From the NCBI RefSeq assembly GCF_003026355.1, contig NZ_PYON01000002.1, positions 398,058 through 462,057 of the forward strand: DNA of 64,000 bases. The letters are read 5' to 3'. The DNA comes from Photobacterium kishitanii. Lineage in GTDB: Bacteria > Pseudomonadota > Gammaproteobacteria > Enterobacterales > Vibrionaceae. Below, piece by piece: positions 6,955 through 14,841 of the stretch. A model generated the notes under the pieces. The model was given only the letters and a program-made list of their open reading frames with translations, had not been told where the DNA came from and searched no databases. The number at the start of each line of letters is the position of its first letter. Position 1 is the stretch's first letter. Both the position numbers and the translations under genes were made by a program.

Positions 6955-8882
6955 GCCCATTAGTTTTAGTTTGTTTTGCTGTAATCAGCTATGCCGTGGC
7001 TGCGATTTTATCGTACCAAGGACGTAAGCATGAACAAGAAAGTTTACGCCTTGCCGGTGTGATCAGTGCCTTTGGTGGCCTGTTTGGCATCATTGCAGGT
7101 ATTAGCACTATAGTTACAGGTTACGATACTGCCGATGCGACAGCAGCAATGAGTCACTGGTTTACCATGGATATGTTATCAGCACTGATGGTGGTGGTTA
7201 TTTCTGTGGTAACGATGGCAGCATCTGTTTATTCGATTAACTATCTTGAAGAATACTATGGCAAAGGTGGTTGGAAAGTTAATGTACTTTTCAATATTTT
7301 TGCAGCAGCGATGACAGCAATTGTGGTGTCAGCTAATGTAATGGTCTTTATTGTTTTTATGGAGATCATTTCACTGGCTTCGTGGCTGATAGTCATTAGT
7401 GATGGCAGTGCTAAAAGTAAAAAAGCAGGTTTGCAGTATTTTATTGCTGATCATGCTGCAAGCCTATTAGTTGTCGTCGCATTTATGATTGTTGCCTCTC
7501 ATGCCGATAGCTATCAATTCAGTGCAATTATGCAAAACCCTGTTACTGGCGCGCTGGCATCGTTAGTGTTCCTACTGGCATTGGTTGGTTTCGGAATTAA
7601 AGCTGCGGGTATTGGCTTGCATGGTTGGTTACCGAAAGCGTATCCAATTGCGCCGTCATATTGCTCAACCTTAATTTCTTGCGTAATGGTTAAGATCGGC
7701 ATCTACGGTATTTTGAAGTTTGCGATTTTATTCCTTGGCGCAACCCAATTATGGTGGGGTTTCCTTGTGTTAATCTTTGGTGCCGTATCTTCTGTTCTTG
7801 GCGTAATGTACGCACTAGCAGAACACGATATCAAACGTTTATTAGCGTACCACACCATTGAAAATATCGGCATCATCCTAATCGGTGTTGGCGTTAGTAT
7901 GATTGGTATTGCATCTCATCATCCAGTCTTGGCACTGCTAGGTCTATTAGGTGGCTTATACCACTTATTAAATCACGCAGTATTCAAAGGCCTATTATGT
8001 TTAGGTTCTGGTTCAATCGTATTCCGCATGCATACTAAAGAAATGGATGACATGGGCGGCTTGGCAAAAACAATGCCTAAGACTGCTGCTGCGTTCTTAA
8101 TTGGTACTTTAGCAATTTGTGCATTACCACCATTAAATGGTTTTGTTTCTGAGTGGTTTATTTACCAATCACTATTTAGCATGGGTAAAGTAGGCACAGT
8201 TGCGAACTTACTATTTGGTCCATTCGGGATGGTAATGCTGGCCTTTACTGGTGCATTAGCTTGTATGTGTTTTGTGAAAGTGTACGGTATTTGTTTTACT
8301 GGCGCGCCAAAAACAGAACGTGCTGCGAATACTCGCGAAGTGGGTCCTGCGATGATCACTGCGACGACATCACTGGCTGTATTGTGTGTTGTACTTGGTG
8401 TATGTGCTCCGTGGATTGCACCTTATTTCTCATCAATTGCATCTTCAATGTTGAACATGGCGCCAATAACGGTTGCACATGGTTTAACTGTTTACCCAGC
8501 CGTGGCTGATCAAGCAATTCTTTCTACCCCAGTGATTGCGATTGTACTAATGCTCTTAACCCTAGTGCCAGCAGCATTACTTTACGCATTCCGTCAACGT
8601 CGTCTTGCTCGCCGTCACCAAGGTGATCCTTGGGCATGTGGCTATCAATATGAACAAAAAATGACAGTTTCTGCTGCGAGTATTACTCGTCCGATGCGTC
8701 ATATGTTTGGGTTTATTTATAACAATCGTCAAACGTCATTTACGGAGCGATTTGTACTGCCTTATTTAAGTAATGGTAGTGAAACACCAACATTAGATAG
8801 CCGTAAAGTATGTCGATTCTGCATTATTGCCGTGGTAGTTGTGTTGTTGTTTGTTCCTCTCATTTCAGGAGTTAGTCTCTAA
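6951..8882 (+). CDS. hycC: Formate hydrogenlyase membrane subunit HycC (antiporter-like, NuoL/M/N family)
   Basis: This is the large membrane subunit of the FHL membrane arm, homologous to complex I antiporter subunits and thought to couple hydrogen evolution to ion movement. The 643-residue protein is nearly all hydrophobic, with roughly 15 or more membrane segments. Family features include EIISLASWLIVIS near residues 133-145, a lysine-bearing helix KKAGLQYFIADH, LHGWLPKAYPIAPSYCS, HHPVLALLGLLGGLYHLLNHAVFKGLL and LPPLNGFVSEW. It is somewhat longer than E. coli HycC (608), mainly at the C-terminus, where a charged loop RQRRLARRHQGDPWACGYQYE precedes a final helix (motif shortened). It overlaps both neighbours by 1-4 bases. 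Confidence 0.94.
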   Translation: MSPLVLVCFAVISYAVAAILSYQGRKHEQESLRLAGVISAFGGLFGIIAGISTIVTGYDTADATAAMSHWFTMDMLSALMVVVISVVTMAASVYSINYLEEYYGKGGWKVNVLFNIFAAAMTAIVVSANVMVFIVFMEIISLASWLIVISDGSAKSKKAGLQYFIADHAASLLVVVAFMIVASHADSYQFSAIMQNPVTGALASLVFLLALVGFGIKAAGIGLHGWLPKAYPIAPSYCSTLISCVMVKIGIYGILKFAILFLGATQLWWGFLVLIFGAVSSVLGVMYALAEHDIKRLLAYHTIENIGIILIGVGVSMIGIASHHPVLALLGLLGGLYHLLNHAVFKGLLCLGSGSIVFRMHTKEMDDMGGLAKTMPKTAAAFLIGTLAICALPPLNGFVSEWFIYQSLFSMGKVGTVANLLFGPFGMVMLAFTGALACMCFVKVYGICFTGAPKTERAANTREVGPAMITATTSLAVLCVVLGVCAPWIAPYFSSIASSMLNMAPITVAHGLTVYPAVADQAILSTPVIAIVLMLLTLVPAALLYAFRQRRLARRHQGDPWACGYQYEQKMTVSAASITRPMRHMFGFIYNNRQTSFTERFVLPYLSNGSETPTLDSRKVCRFCIIAVVVVLLFVPLISGVSL

Positions 8883-9835
8883 TGTCCCCACTTGAAATGC
8901 CAACAGCGGGTTGGATTGTATTAGCGATTGTCCAAGCCATATTAATGTTGATGTTAGCACCACTCGCTACCGGTTTCTCTCGCGTTATTCGTGCCAAAAT
9001 CCATTCGCGCCAAGGGCCGGGTGTTTTGCAAGACTATCGTGATATTGCCAAATTATTACGTCGTCAATCTGTTGCTCCTGCTAATTCCGGCTTTATTTTT
9101 TGGATCATGCCATGGGTACTTGTGGTCACGATGCTATTAATTGGTATGGCATTACCGACCGTAACGCAAGTGTCACCGTTTCCAATTTCTGGTGACATTA
9201 TTACTGACATTTACTTGTTAGCGATTTTCCGGTTCTTCTTCGCCCTATCAGGTATTGATTCAAACAGTATGTTTGCGGGTATGGGTAGTAGCCGTGAATT
9301 AACACTCGGTATTTTGGTTGAACCCATTTTAATCCTCTCAATTGTCGTGGTAGCACTGAGTGTAGGTACCACTGACTTAGGCTATATCAGCCATGCGTTA
9401 GCAAATAATGAGTGGCATCATCCATTGACGATTATTCTTGCGGGTGTTGTGTGTGCTTTCGCGCTATTTATCGAGATGGGCAAAGTACCGTTTGATAGCG
9501 CAGAAGCAGAACAAGAGCTTCAAGAGGGTCCTGCTACAGAATATTCAGGTTCTGCATTGGCAATGGTTAAATTAGGTTTAGGCCTAAAACAACTTGTAGT
9601 TGCACAGCTATTTCTTGCGATTTTCATTCCGTGGGGGAAAGCAAGCAGCTTGAGTTTCGGTGGCTTATTTTCAGCAACTCTTATTTTGTTGATTAAATTG
9701 TTTGTGGTGTTCTTGATTGCGGGTCTAGTTGAAAACACTATGGCGCGAGTGCGTTTTACTCAGGTTCATCGTGCGATTTTCCCTGCGTTTTTAGTGGCTG
9801 TATTGGCACTGATTTTTTTAATTTTTGGTTGGTAA
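8882..9835 (+). CDS. hycD: Formate hydrogenlyase membrane subunit HycD (NuoH family)
   Basis: HycD is the NuoH-like membrane subunit that joins the hydrogenase module to the membrane arm. The 317-residue protein has about eight hydrophobic helices and the characteristic NuoH/HycD loops: RAKIHSRQGPGVLQDYRDI near the N-terminus, DSNSMFAGMGSSRE in the middle, and EMGKVPFDSAEAEQELQEG, the acidic quinone-site-like loop. C-terminal LVENTMARVRF is also conserved in HycD. The length is close to the 307 residues of E. coli HycD. Its start codon overlaps the hycC stop by one base (TAATG), and the next gene starts 9 bases after its stop. Confidence 0.94.
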   Translation: MSPLEMPTAGWIVLAIVQAILMLMLAPLATGFSRVIRAKIHSRQGPGVLQDYRDIAKLLRRQSVAPANSGFIFWIMPWVLVVTMLLIGMALPTVTQVSPFPISGDIITDIYLLAIFRFFFALSGIDSNSMFAGMGSSRELTLGILVEPILILSIVVVALSVGTTDLGYISHALANNEWHHPLTIILAGVVCAFALFIEMGKVPFDSAEAEQELQEGPATEYSGSALAMVKLGLGLKQLVVAQLFLAIFIPWGKASSLSFGGLFSATLILLIKLFVVFLIAGLVENTMARVRFTQVHRAIFPAFLVAVLALIFLIFGW

Positions 9836-9844
9836 GTAATAGAT

Positions 9845-11599
9845 ATGACAAACAATACATCTCAACAATTTCACTCGCAGCCACAAGCGGGTCGTATTGG
9901 TAAAAACTATGTCGATGGTGTGAATCATTTCTTTCCATCCGCGATTATTGATGAAGAATGGCAAACAGAAAACCAAGTTACTATCACCGTTAAAATGACC
10001 TCGTTGGTTGAGGTGATGAAATGGCTTTATTATGATCAAGGCGGCTGGTTAACAGTAACGTTTGGTAATGATGAGCGCAGCTTAAATGGTCACTTTGCGG
10101 TATATCACGCGCTTTCTATGGAAGGTGAAGTGAAAAGCTGGGTGACGGTTAAAGTTTTGGTCGATGCCAATAGCCAAGAATTTATTTCTATTACACCGAC
10201 CATTCCAGCAGCAGTATGGGGCGAGCGTGAGATCCGTGATATGTACGGTTTGCGCCCTGTAGGTTTACCTGATGAGCGTCGTTTAGTGCTACCGGATGAC
10301 TGGCCTGAGAATCTGCACCCATTACGTAAAGATGCGATGGATTACCGTCAGCGTCCACAACCTACTACAGAAACTGAAACTTATCAGTTTGATAACCAGT
10401 TAGGTGATGATAGCAACCGTATCGTACCTGTTGGTCCATTACATATTACTTCTGATGAACCGGGTCACTTCCGTTTGTTTGTTGATGGCGAAGACATTGT
10501 CGATGCCGATTACCGTATGTTCTATGTCCACCGCGGTATGGAAAAACTAGCTGAAACACGCATGGGTTACCATGAAGTCGCGCAGCTAACAGATCGTGTT
10601 TGTGGTATTTGTGGTTTTACTCACAGTGTCGGTTACAGCAACACCATTGAAAATGCGTTATCCGTTGATGTGCCATTCCGTGCCAAGATGATCCGTACGG
10701 TATTACTTGAAGTTGAACGTCTACATAGCCACTTATTAAACATCGGTTTATCAAGTCACTTTGTTGGTTTTGACTCTGGATTTATGCAGTTTTTCCGTGT
10801 TCGTGAAAAAACCATGGAACTCGCTGAATTGCTAACAGGCGCGCGTAAAACTTACGGTATGAATTTAATTGGTGGTGTACGTCGTGATTTCTTAAAGGAT
10901 CAACGCGTTAAAGGCATCGCGATGGTTAAAGAAGTTCGTCAGAAGTTTTCTGAATTGGTTGATGTTTTACTTGCGACACCGAATATCGGTAGCCGTACTG
11001 AAGGCGTAGGTATTCTAACTAAGCAAATTGCACGCGATTACAGTCCAGTGGGGCCGCTAATTCGAGCAAGTGGCTTTAACCGTGATGTACGAACAGTTCA
11101 TGGTCAATCATTAGAATCATACGGTAGCGTGCCAATTGATATTCAAGTTATGGAAAATGGTGACGTATTCTCACGAGTAATGGTACGTGTACGTGAAGTG
11201 TTTGAATCATTAAATGTGATTGAATACGGTCTTGATCATTTACCACCAGGTGCAATCTTAACGGAAGGTTTTGATTACAAACCTAACAAATTTGCGCTTG
11301 GCTTTACTGAAGCACCACGTGGTGAAAACGTACACTGGAGTATGACTGGCGATAACCAGAAATTGTTCCGCTGGCGTTGTCGTGCGGCGACATATGCTAA
11401 CTGGCCAACACTACGTTACATGTTACGTGGTAACACTGTGGCTGATGCGCCGTTAATTATTGGTAGTTTAGATCCATGCTACTCATGTACTGACCGTGTA
11501 ACGATTGTTGATACTAAAAAGCAGCGCAGTAAAACTGTTCCTTATAAAGCGATTGAGCAATACAGCATTGACCGCAAGAACTCGCCATTCAAGCTTTAG
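9845..11599 (+). CDS. hycE: Hydrogenase-3 large subunit HycE ([NiFe] catalytic)
   Basis: HycE is the [NiFe] catalytic subunit that reduces protons to H2 in the FHL complex. The N-terminal third (to about residue 180) is NuoC-like, with WGEREIRDMYGL. The rest is NuoD/hydrogenase-like. Nickel-iron ligands are visible as CGICGFTH (C253 and C256) and DPCYSCTDR (C545 and C548). By analogy with E. coli, the endopeptidase HycI should cut after R551 and remove a 33-residue tail ending KNSPFKL. The length is 584 against 569 in E. coli. The start ATG has only a weak Shine-Dalgarno. The protease gene is five genes downstream in the same operon. Confidence 0.97.
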   Translation: MTNNTSQQFHSQPQAGRIGKNYVDGVNHFFPSAIIDEEWQTENQVTITVKMTSLVEVMKWLYYDQGGWLTVTFGNDERSLNGHFAVYHALSMEGEVKSWVTVKVLVDANSQEFISITPTIPAAVWGEREIRDMYGLRPVGLPDERRLVLPDDWPENLHPLRKDAMDYRQRPQPTTETETYQFDNQLGDDSNRIVPVGPLHITSDEPGHFRLFVDGEDIVDADYRMFYVHRGMEKLAETRMGYHEVAQLTDRVCGICGFTHSVGYSNTIENALSVDVPFRAKMIRTVLLEVERLHSHLLNIGLSSHFVGFDSGFMQFFRVREKTMELAELLTGARKTYGMNLIGGVRRDFLKDQRVKGIAMVKEVRQKFSELVDVLLATPNIGSRTEGVGILTKQIARDYSPVGPLIRASGFNRDVRTVHGQSLESYGSVPIDIQVMENGDVFSRVMVRVREVFESLNVIEYGLDHLPPGAILTEGFDYKPNKFALGFTEAPRGENVHWSMTGDNQKLFRWRCRAATYANWPTLRYMLRGNTVADAPLIIGSLDPCYSCTDRVTIVDTKKQRSKTVPYKAIEQYSIDRKNSPFKL

Positions 11600-11607
11600 G
11601 AGGTCAT

Positions 11608-12156
11608 GTGTTTAAGTTATTAAAAACAGTACTTAAAACAGGTAATGTCACCATTAAGTATCCTTTTGCTCCGATGGAAGTGAACGAGGATTTTCGTGGT
11701 AAGCCAGAATTAGATGCTGATCAGTGTTTATCTTGTGGTGCTTGTACCCGTGCTTGTCCTGCCAATGCCTTGATCATGGAAACCGATACCAAGGCGGGAA
11801 CCCGTCGTTGGGAGCTTTCAACTGCGCGCTGTATTTTCTGTGGCCGTTGTGAAGAAGTGTGCCCAACTCATGCGATTAAACTGACTCAAAATTTTGAGTT
11901 AGCCGTAACGAATAAAGCTGATCTTTATGATGAAGCGGTCTTTAGCTTAGCAAACTGTCGTCAATGTGATCGTCCATTCGTTGCTCGCAAGCTACTTGAA
12001 TATGTGATGGATACTTTAGCGCACAGTGGTGTAACCGGTGAGCAACTGCAAGAACGCCGTAAACAACTTGAAACTTGCCCTGAATGTCGCCGTAGCAACA
12101 ATATGTTAGATAGCGAAAATGTCAGTCACCTACGTTACCTTGAGGAGCAAAAGTGA
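11608..12156 (+). CDS. hycF: Formate hydrogenlyase ferredoxin subunit HycF
   Basis: This NuoI-like protein carries electrons within the hydrogenase-3 peripheral arm. Residues 1-30 match HycF ([12 protein letters not shown]... FRGKPE). Two 4Fe-4S motifs follow: [15 protein letters not shown] and [15 protein letters not shown]. Further downstream are CRQCDRPF and CPECRR, the extra cysteine pairs also found in E. coli HycF. It has 182 residues against 180. The start is GTG at 11608, chosen because of an excellent AGGAGG Shine-Dalgarno (11599-11604) and the match to the family N-terminus; the overlapping ATG at 11606 is out of frame. The stop overlaps the hycG start by 4 bases. Confidence 0.95.
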   Translation: MFKLLKTVLKTGNVTIKYPFAPMEVNEDFRGKPELDADQCLSCGACTRACPANALIMETDTKAGTRRWELSTARCIFCGRCEEVCPTHAIKLTQNFELAVTNKADLYDEAVFSLANCRQCDRPFVARKLLEYVMDTLAHSGVTGEQLQERRKQLETCPECRRSNNMLDSENVSHLRYLEEQK

Positions 12157-12995
12157 AAGGTATTAAACAATTAGTTGGCACAGCCCATACTCAAACTGTA
12201 CCGGTTGAATTGCCACCGAATAGTCAAAAACTAAAAGATGCACTGATCAAAGAAATTCGTCGTTCAGCGTATGTATACCGTGTTGACTGCGGTGGTTGTA
12301 ATGCGTGTGAGATTGAGATTTTTGCAGCGACTACGCCAATTTTTGATACTGAGCGTTTTGGTATCAAAATTGTTGCCTCACCGCGTCATGCAGATATTTT
12401 GCTTTATACCGGTTCGGTAACCCGTGCAATGCGTGCGCCAGCATTACGTGCTTATGAAGCTGCCCCTGATCCTAAAATTGTAATTTCATACGGTGCATGT
12501 GGTTGTGATGGTGGTATTTTCCACGATCTTTATTGTGTCTGGGGGGGGACTGATAAGATTGTACCTGTCGATGTGTATATTCCTGGTTGCCCTCCAACAC
12601 CAGCGGCAACTATTTTTGGGTTTGCGGTTGCGTTGGGTTTACTTGATCAAAAACTGAAAGCGAAAGTACACCAACCGGAAGAACAAAAGGCGAGTTTAAA
12701 ACACACCGAAATTCCATTGGATATTAAGGTGATGATTGAACGCCAAGCGCGTTTACTTGCTGGTTATGTACAGGGACAACGTATTGCTGATGATGTATTG
12801 ACCGTGCTTGCAACCTGTAGCGCAGATAATGTAGATCAAAAAATCAGTGCGTATCTTGCGACCAAAAATGATCCACGTTTAACAGAAATTGTTAATATTT
12901 TACTGTCAAAAACCATGGCAGCATTAACGGGATCGGCAGCTTGCCCAAATGCGCAGCAAGAGCCAGCATCATGTGGGGGCTGTAACCATGAGTGA
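12153..12995 (+). CDS. hycG: Hydrogenase-3 small subunit HycG (NuoB-like)
   Basis: HycG binds the 4Fe-4S cluster next to the HycE active site. Cluster ligands are seen in [25 protein letters not shown] and [10 protein letters not shown]. The conserved core ends near residue 170, and a long variable tail follows. At 280 residues it is longer than E. coli HycG (255), and the extra C-terminus ends in a cysteine-rich tail ([17 protein letters not shown]). The start is GTG at 12153, overlapping the hycF stop and preceded by GAGGAG. The last 8 bases overlap hycH. Whether the tail cysteines bind metal is unknown. Confidence 0.95.
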   Translation: MKGIKQLVGTAHTQTVPVELPPNSQKLKDALIKEIRRSAYVYRVDCGGCNACEIEIFAATTPIFDTERFGIKIVASPRHADILLYTGSVTRAMRAPALRAYEAAPDPKIVISYGACGCDGGIFHDLYCVWGGTDKIVPVDVYIPGCPPTPAATIFGFAVALGLLDQKLKAKVHQPEEQKASLKHTEIPLDIKVMIERQARLLAGYVQGQRIADDVLTVLATCSADNVDQKISAYLATKNDPRLTEIVNILLSKTMAALTGSAACPNAQQEPASCGGCNHE

Positions 12996-13437
12996 TGTTT
13001 TAGCTGAATTAACACAATCTCGCCATTTTCAAGGCCGCGTTTACTTTTATAGTTTAGGGCGCAAGTTTGTAGATGAAAGCTATGATGTGCCAGAAGAAGC
13101 TAAACAGATCATGTACTACAGCTTAGCGATTGGTCATCACTTAGGGGTGGTTGATTGCCTTAAAGCAGTAATTGAATGTGAAGGGGATGAATACCTCACA
13201 TGGATCAGTGGCCTGCCTGAAGATGGTGAAGCCTTTAATAAAATGAAAGGCTATTTTGTGTTTGGTGAAATCACTATTTATCCTGAGCATCTTAATATGC
13301 TGGCACTTGCTTTTGATCGGATTGATAGCACCACGCAAAATGCTCGCTCACAGCAATTAACCCGTGATTTTATTGCCGCCTTAGGGGATATTCACCGTGA
13401 ACCGACGATGTATATGATGATTCGAGGAATACGCTAA
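12988..13437 (+). CDS. hycH: Formate hydrogenlyase maturation protein HycH
   Basis: HycH is needed to mature hydrogenase-3 and is thought to chaperone the large subunit. The 149-residue product matches HycH through [25 protein letters not shown], a GE-I-I-P segment ([15 protein letters not shown]) and [16 protein letters not shown]. The frame extends 13 codons upstream, but ATG 12988 is preferred because it gives the family N-terminus and sits behind a G-rich Shine-Dalgarno. It overlaps the end of hycG, and the next ATG follows two bases after its stop. Confidence 0.92.
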   Translation: MSDVLAELTQSRHFQGRVYFYSLGRKFVDESYDVPEEAKQIMYYSLAIGHHLGVVDCLKAVIECEGDEYLTWISGLPEDGEAFNKMKGYFVFGEITIYPEHLNMLALAFDRIDSTTQNARSQQLTRDFIAALGDIHREPTMYMMIRGIR

Positions 13438-13439
13438 CC

Positions 13440-13964
13440 ATGTTACAGGAAGTGAATTTGTCTACCGTTATGGGCGAAAGTGTCTCTAATGATGATGTTG
13501 ATTTGTCTGTCAGCAATATCGTGCTTACTGTTGGTAATAGCATGATGGGTGATGATGGTGCCGGCCCATTATTAGCGAAAATGATCAAAGATAATCCAAT
13601 TGCAGGCTGGAGTGTGCTTGAAGGCGGCTCGATGCCTGAAGATTGTTTGCACCTTATTCGTAAAGCTCAACCTCAGCGTGTGATTGTGGTCGATGCTGCA
13701 GATATCGGTGAACAAGCAGGAGAGGTAAGAATTATTGATCCAGAAACCATCGTTGATATGTATGTTGTTTCTACTCATAGTTTGCCATTAAATTTCTTAA
13801 TTGATGATTTAAAAACCTTTGTCCCTGAGGTTATTTTTGTGGGTATTCAACCTGCGATTGTGGCATTTTCATTTCCGCTAACTGAGATGGTGCAAACGGC
13901 AGTTAAAACTATTTACCAGCGTTTGCCTGAATGGCAAGGGTCGGGTGGTTTTGAGCATTGCTAA
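13440..13964 (+). CDS. hycI: Hydrogenase-3 maturation endopeptidase HycI
   Basis: HycI removes the C-terminal peptide of the HycE precursor after nickel insertion. The family motif VLTVGNSMMGDDGAGP (with the metal-sensing Asp) lies near residues 29-44. Later motifs VVDAADIG, STHSLPLNFLID and IFVGIQPAIV match E. coli HycI. At 174 residues it is about 18 longer than E. coli, due to an N-terminal extension of about 25 residues before the conserved core; a start at ATG 13470 is an alternative, since MGDDGAGP and the core are unaffected. It is the last gene of the hyc operon. Confidence 0.93.
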   Translation: MLQEVNLSTVMGESVSNDDVDLSVSNIVLTVGNSMMGDDGAGPLLAKMIKDNPIAGWSVLEGGSMPEDCLHLIRKAQPQRVIVVDAADIGEQAGEVRIIDPETIVDMYVVSTHSLPLNFLIDDLKTFVPEVIFVGIQPAIVAFSFPLTEMVQTAVKTIYQRLPEWQGSGGFEHC

Positions 13965-13972
13965 TACTTATT

Positions 13973-14065
13973 TGTCGATATTATTGCTATCGGGTGTCGA
14001 GGTGTGTCGATAGTCACTGACGATAAGTGTCGATATAATTGACGAAGTTGATGACTTTATCGACA
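13973..14065 (+). promoter_or_regulatory. Upstream activating sequence of hydN-fdhF (probable FhlA sites)
   Basis: TGTCGA occurs at 13973, 13995, 14005 and 14028, and its complement TCGACA at 14060. Some pair with TGACGA in opposite orientation (for example TGTCGATAGTCACTGACGA from 14005). The cluster lies about 95-185 bases upstream of the -24 element at 14159. It uses the same motif as the region before hycB, which supports a shared activator, most likely FhlA. Confidence 0.65.
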
Positions 14066-14072
14066 TTGATAG

Positions 14073-14115
14073 AAAAGGAAGTACAGCACTGCATGTACTT
14101 CCTTTTTTTTTCTTT
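14073..14115 (+). terminator. Terminator of the hyc operon, placed between enhancer and hydN promoter
   Basis: GGAAGTACA (14077-14085) pairs with TGTACTTCC (14094-14102), extended by A/T pairs and followed by a run of nine or more T. It lies 110 bases after hycI, so the activator sites before it are inside the hyc transcript. Confidence 0.85.
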
Positions 14116-14158
14116 TAATTTCATTTAGTTAAAAATAAATTAATGATTTTGTAATTTA

Positions 14159-14173
14159 TGGCACAACTAATGC
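14159..14173 (+). promoter_or_regulatory. Sigma-54 promoter (-24/-12) of hydN-fdhF
   Basis: TGGCAC at 14159-14164 and TGC at 14171-14173 have the invariant GG and GC exactly 10 bases apart. Transcription should begin near 14185, ahead of hydN at 14235. Confidence 0.8.
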
Positions 14174-14234
14174 TTTATAGGTATAGCAGCATAAGACTAT
14201 GTTGCGAGATATCGATATCAACAAGGTATAGACC

Positions 14235-14783
14235 ATGAACCGGTTTGTTTTTGCAGATCCAAATCTGTGTATTGGGTGTCGAACCTGTGAAATTGCATGT
14301 GTCGTTTCTCATCAAGCAGATGGAAAACTAACGGGTGTTGCTCCAGCTGATTTTTCACCACGTTTAACCTTGGTGAAAAATGCGCATGTAACAACACCTG
14401 TAATGTGCCGTCAATGTGATGACGCACCATGTGCGCAGGTTTGTCCTAATAACGCTATCGTTTTAGAAGATGGCTATGTAAAAGTGATTCAGTCACGTTG
14501 TATCGGGTGTAAAACCTGTGTCATTGCTTGTCCCTACGGTGCAATGAATGTCGTGACTAAGATGGTTGAAGAATCAAAAGGTGCGTCGCTATTTAAGCGT
14601 ATGGTGCCTAAGTCTCAAGCATTAAAATGTGACTTGTGTTCTCATCGTGAAGCAGGTCCTGCGTGTGTAGAAGTTTGTCCTACTAGCGCTATTCAGATTA
14701 TTGAAGCTGAAACATTGATTGAAACAAACAAACAAAAACGTGAAGCAGCTGCGCTCAATGCTGCTGTAGCGATTGCTCGCTAG
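14235..14783 (+). CDS. hydN: HydN-like 4Fe-4S ferredoxin protein
   Basis: This 182-residue iron-sulfur protein has four cysteine groups: CIGCRTCEIAC, CRQCDDAPCAQVC, CIGCKTCVIAC and CDLCSHREAGPACVEVC. It resembles both HydN and HycB, and its place directly before fdhF matches HydN, which supports formate dehydrogenase H activity, probably as an electron carrier. It is a paralogue of the hycB product at 6340. An AAGGT Shine-Dalgarno precedes the ATG. It is the first gene after the sigma-54 promoter, and fdhF begins 58 bases after its stop. It could be called a second HycB. Confidence 0.88.
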   Translation: MNRFVFADPNLCIGCRTCEIACVVSHQADGKLTGVAPADFSPRLTLVKNAHVTTPVMCRQCDDAPCAQVCPNNAIVLEDGYVKVIQSRCIGCKTCVIACPYGAMNVVTKMVEESKGASLFKRMVPKSQALKCDLCSHREAGPACVEVCPTSAIQIIEAETLIETNKQKREAAALNAAVAIAR

Positions 14784-14841
14784 TGTTGAAAACTCTCGGT
14801 TTACAATACGCATTAATAACAATTACAGCCAAAAGGTTAGT

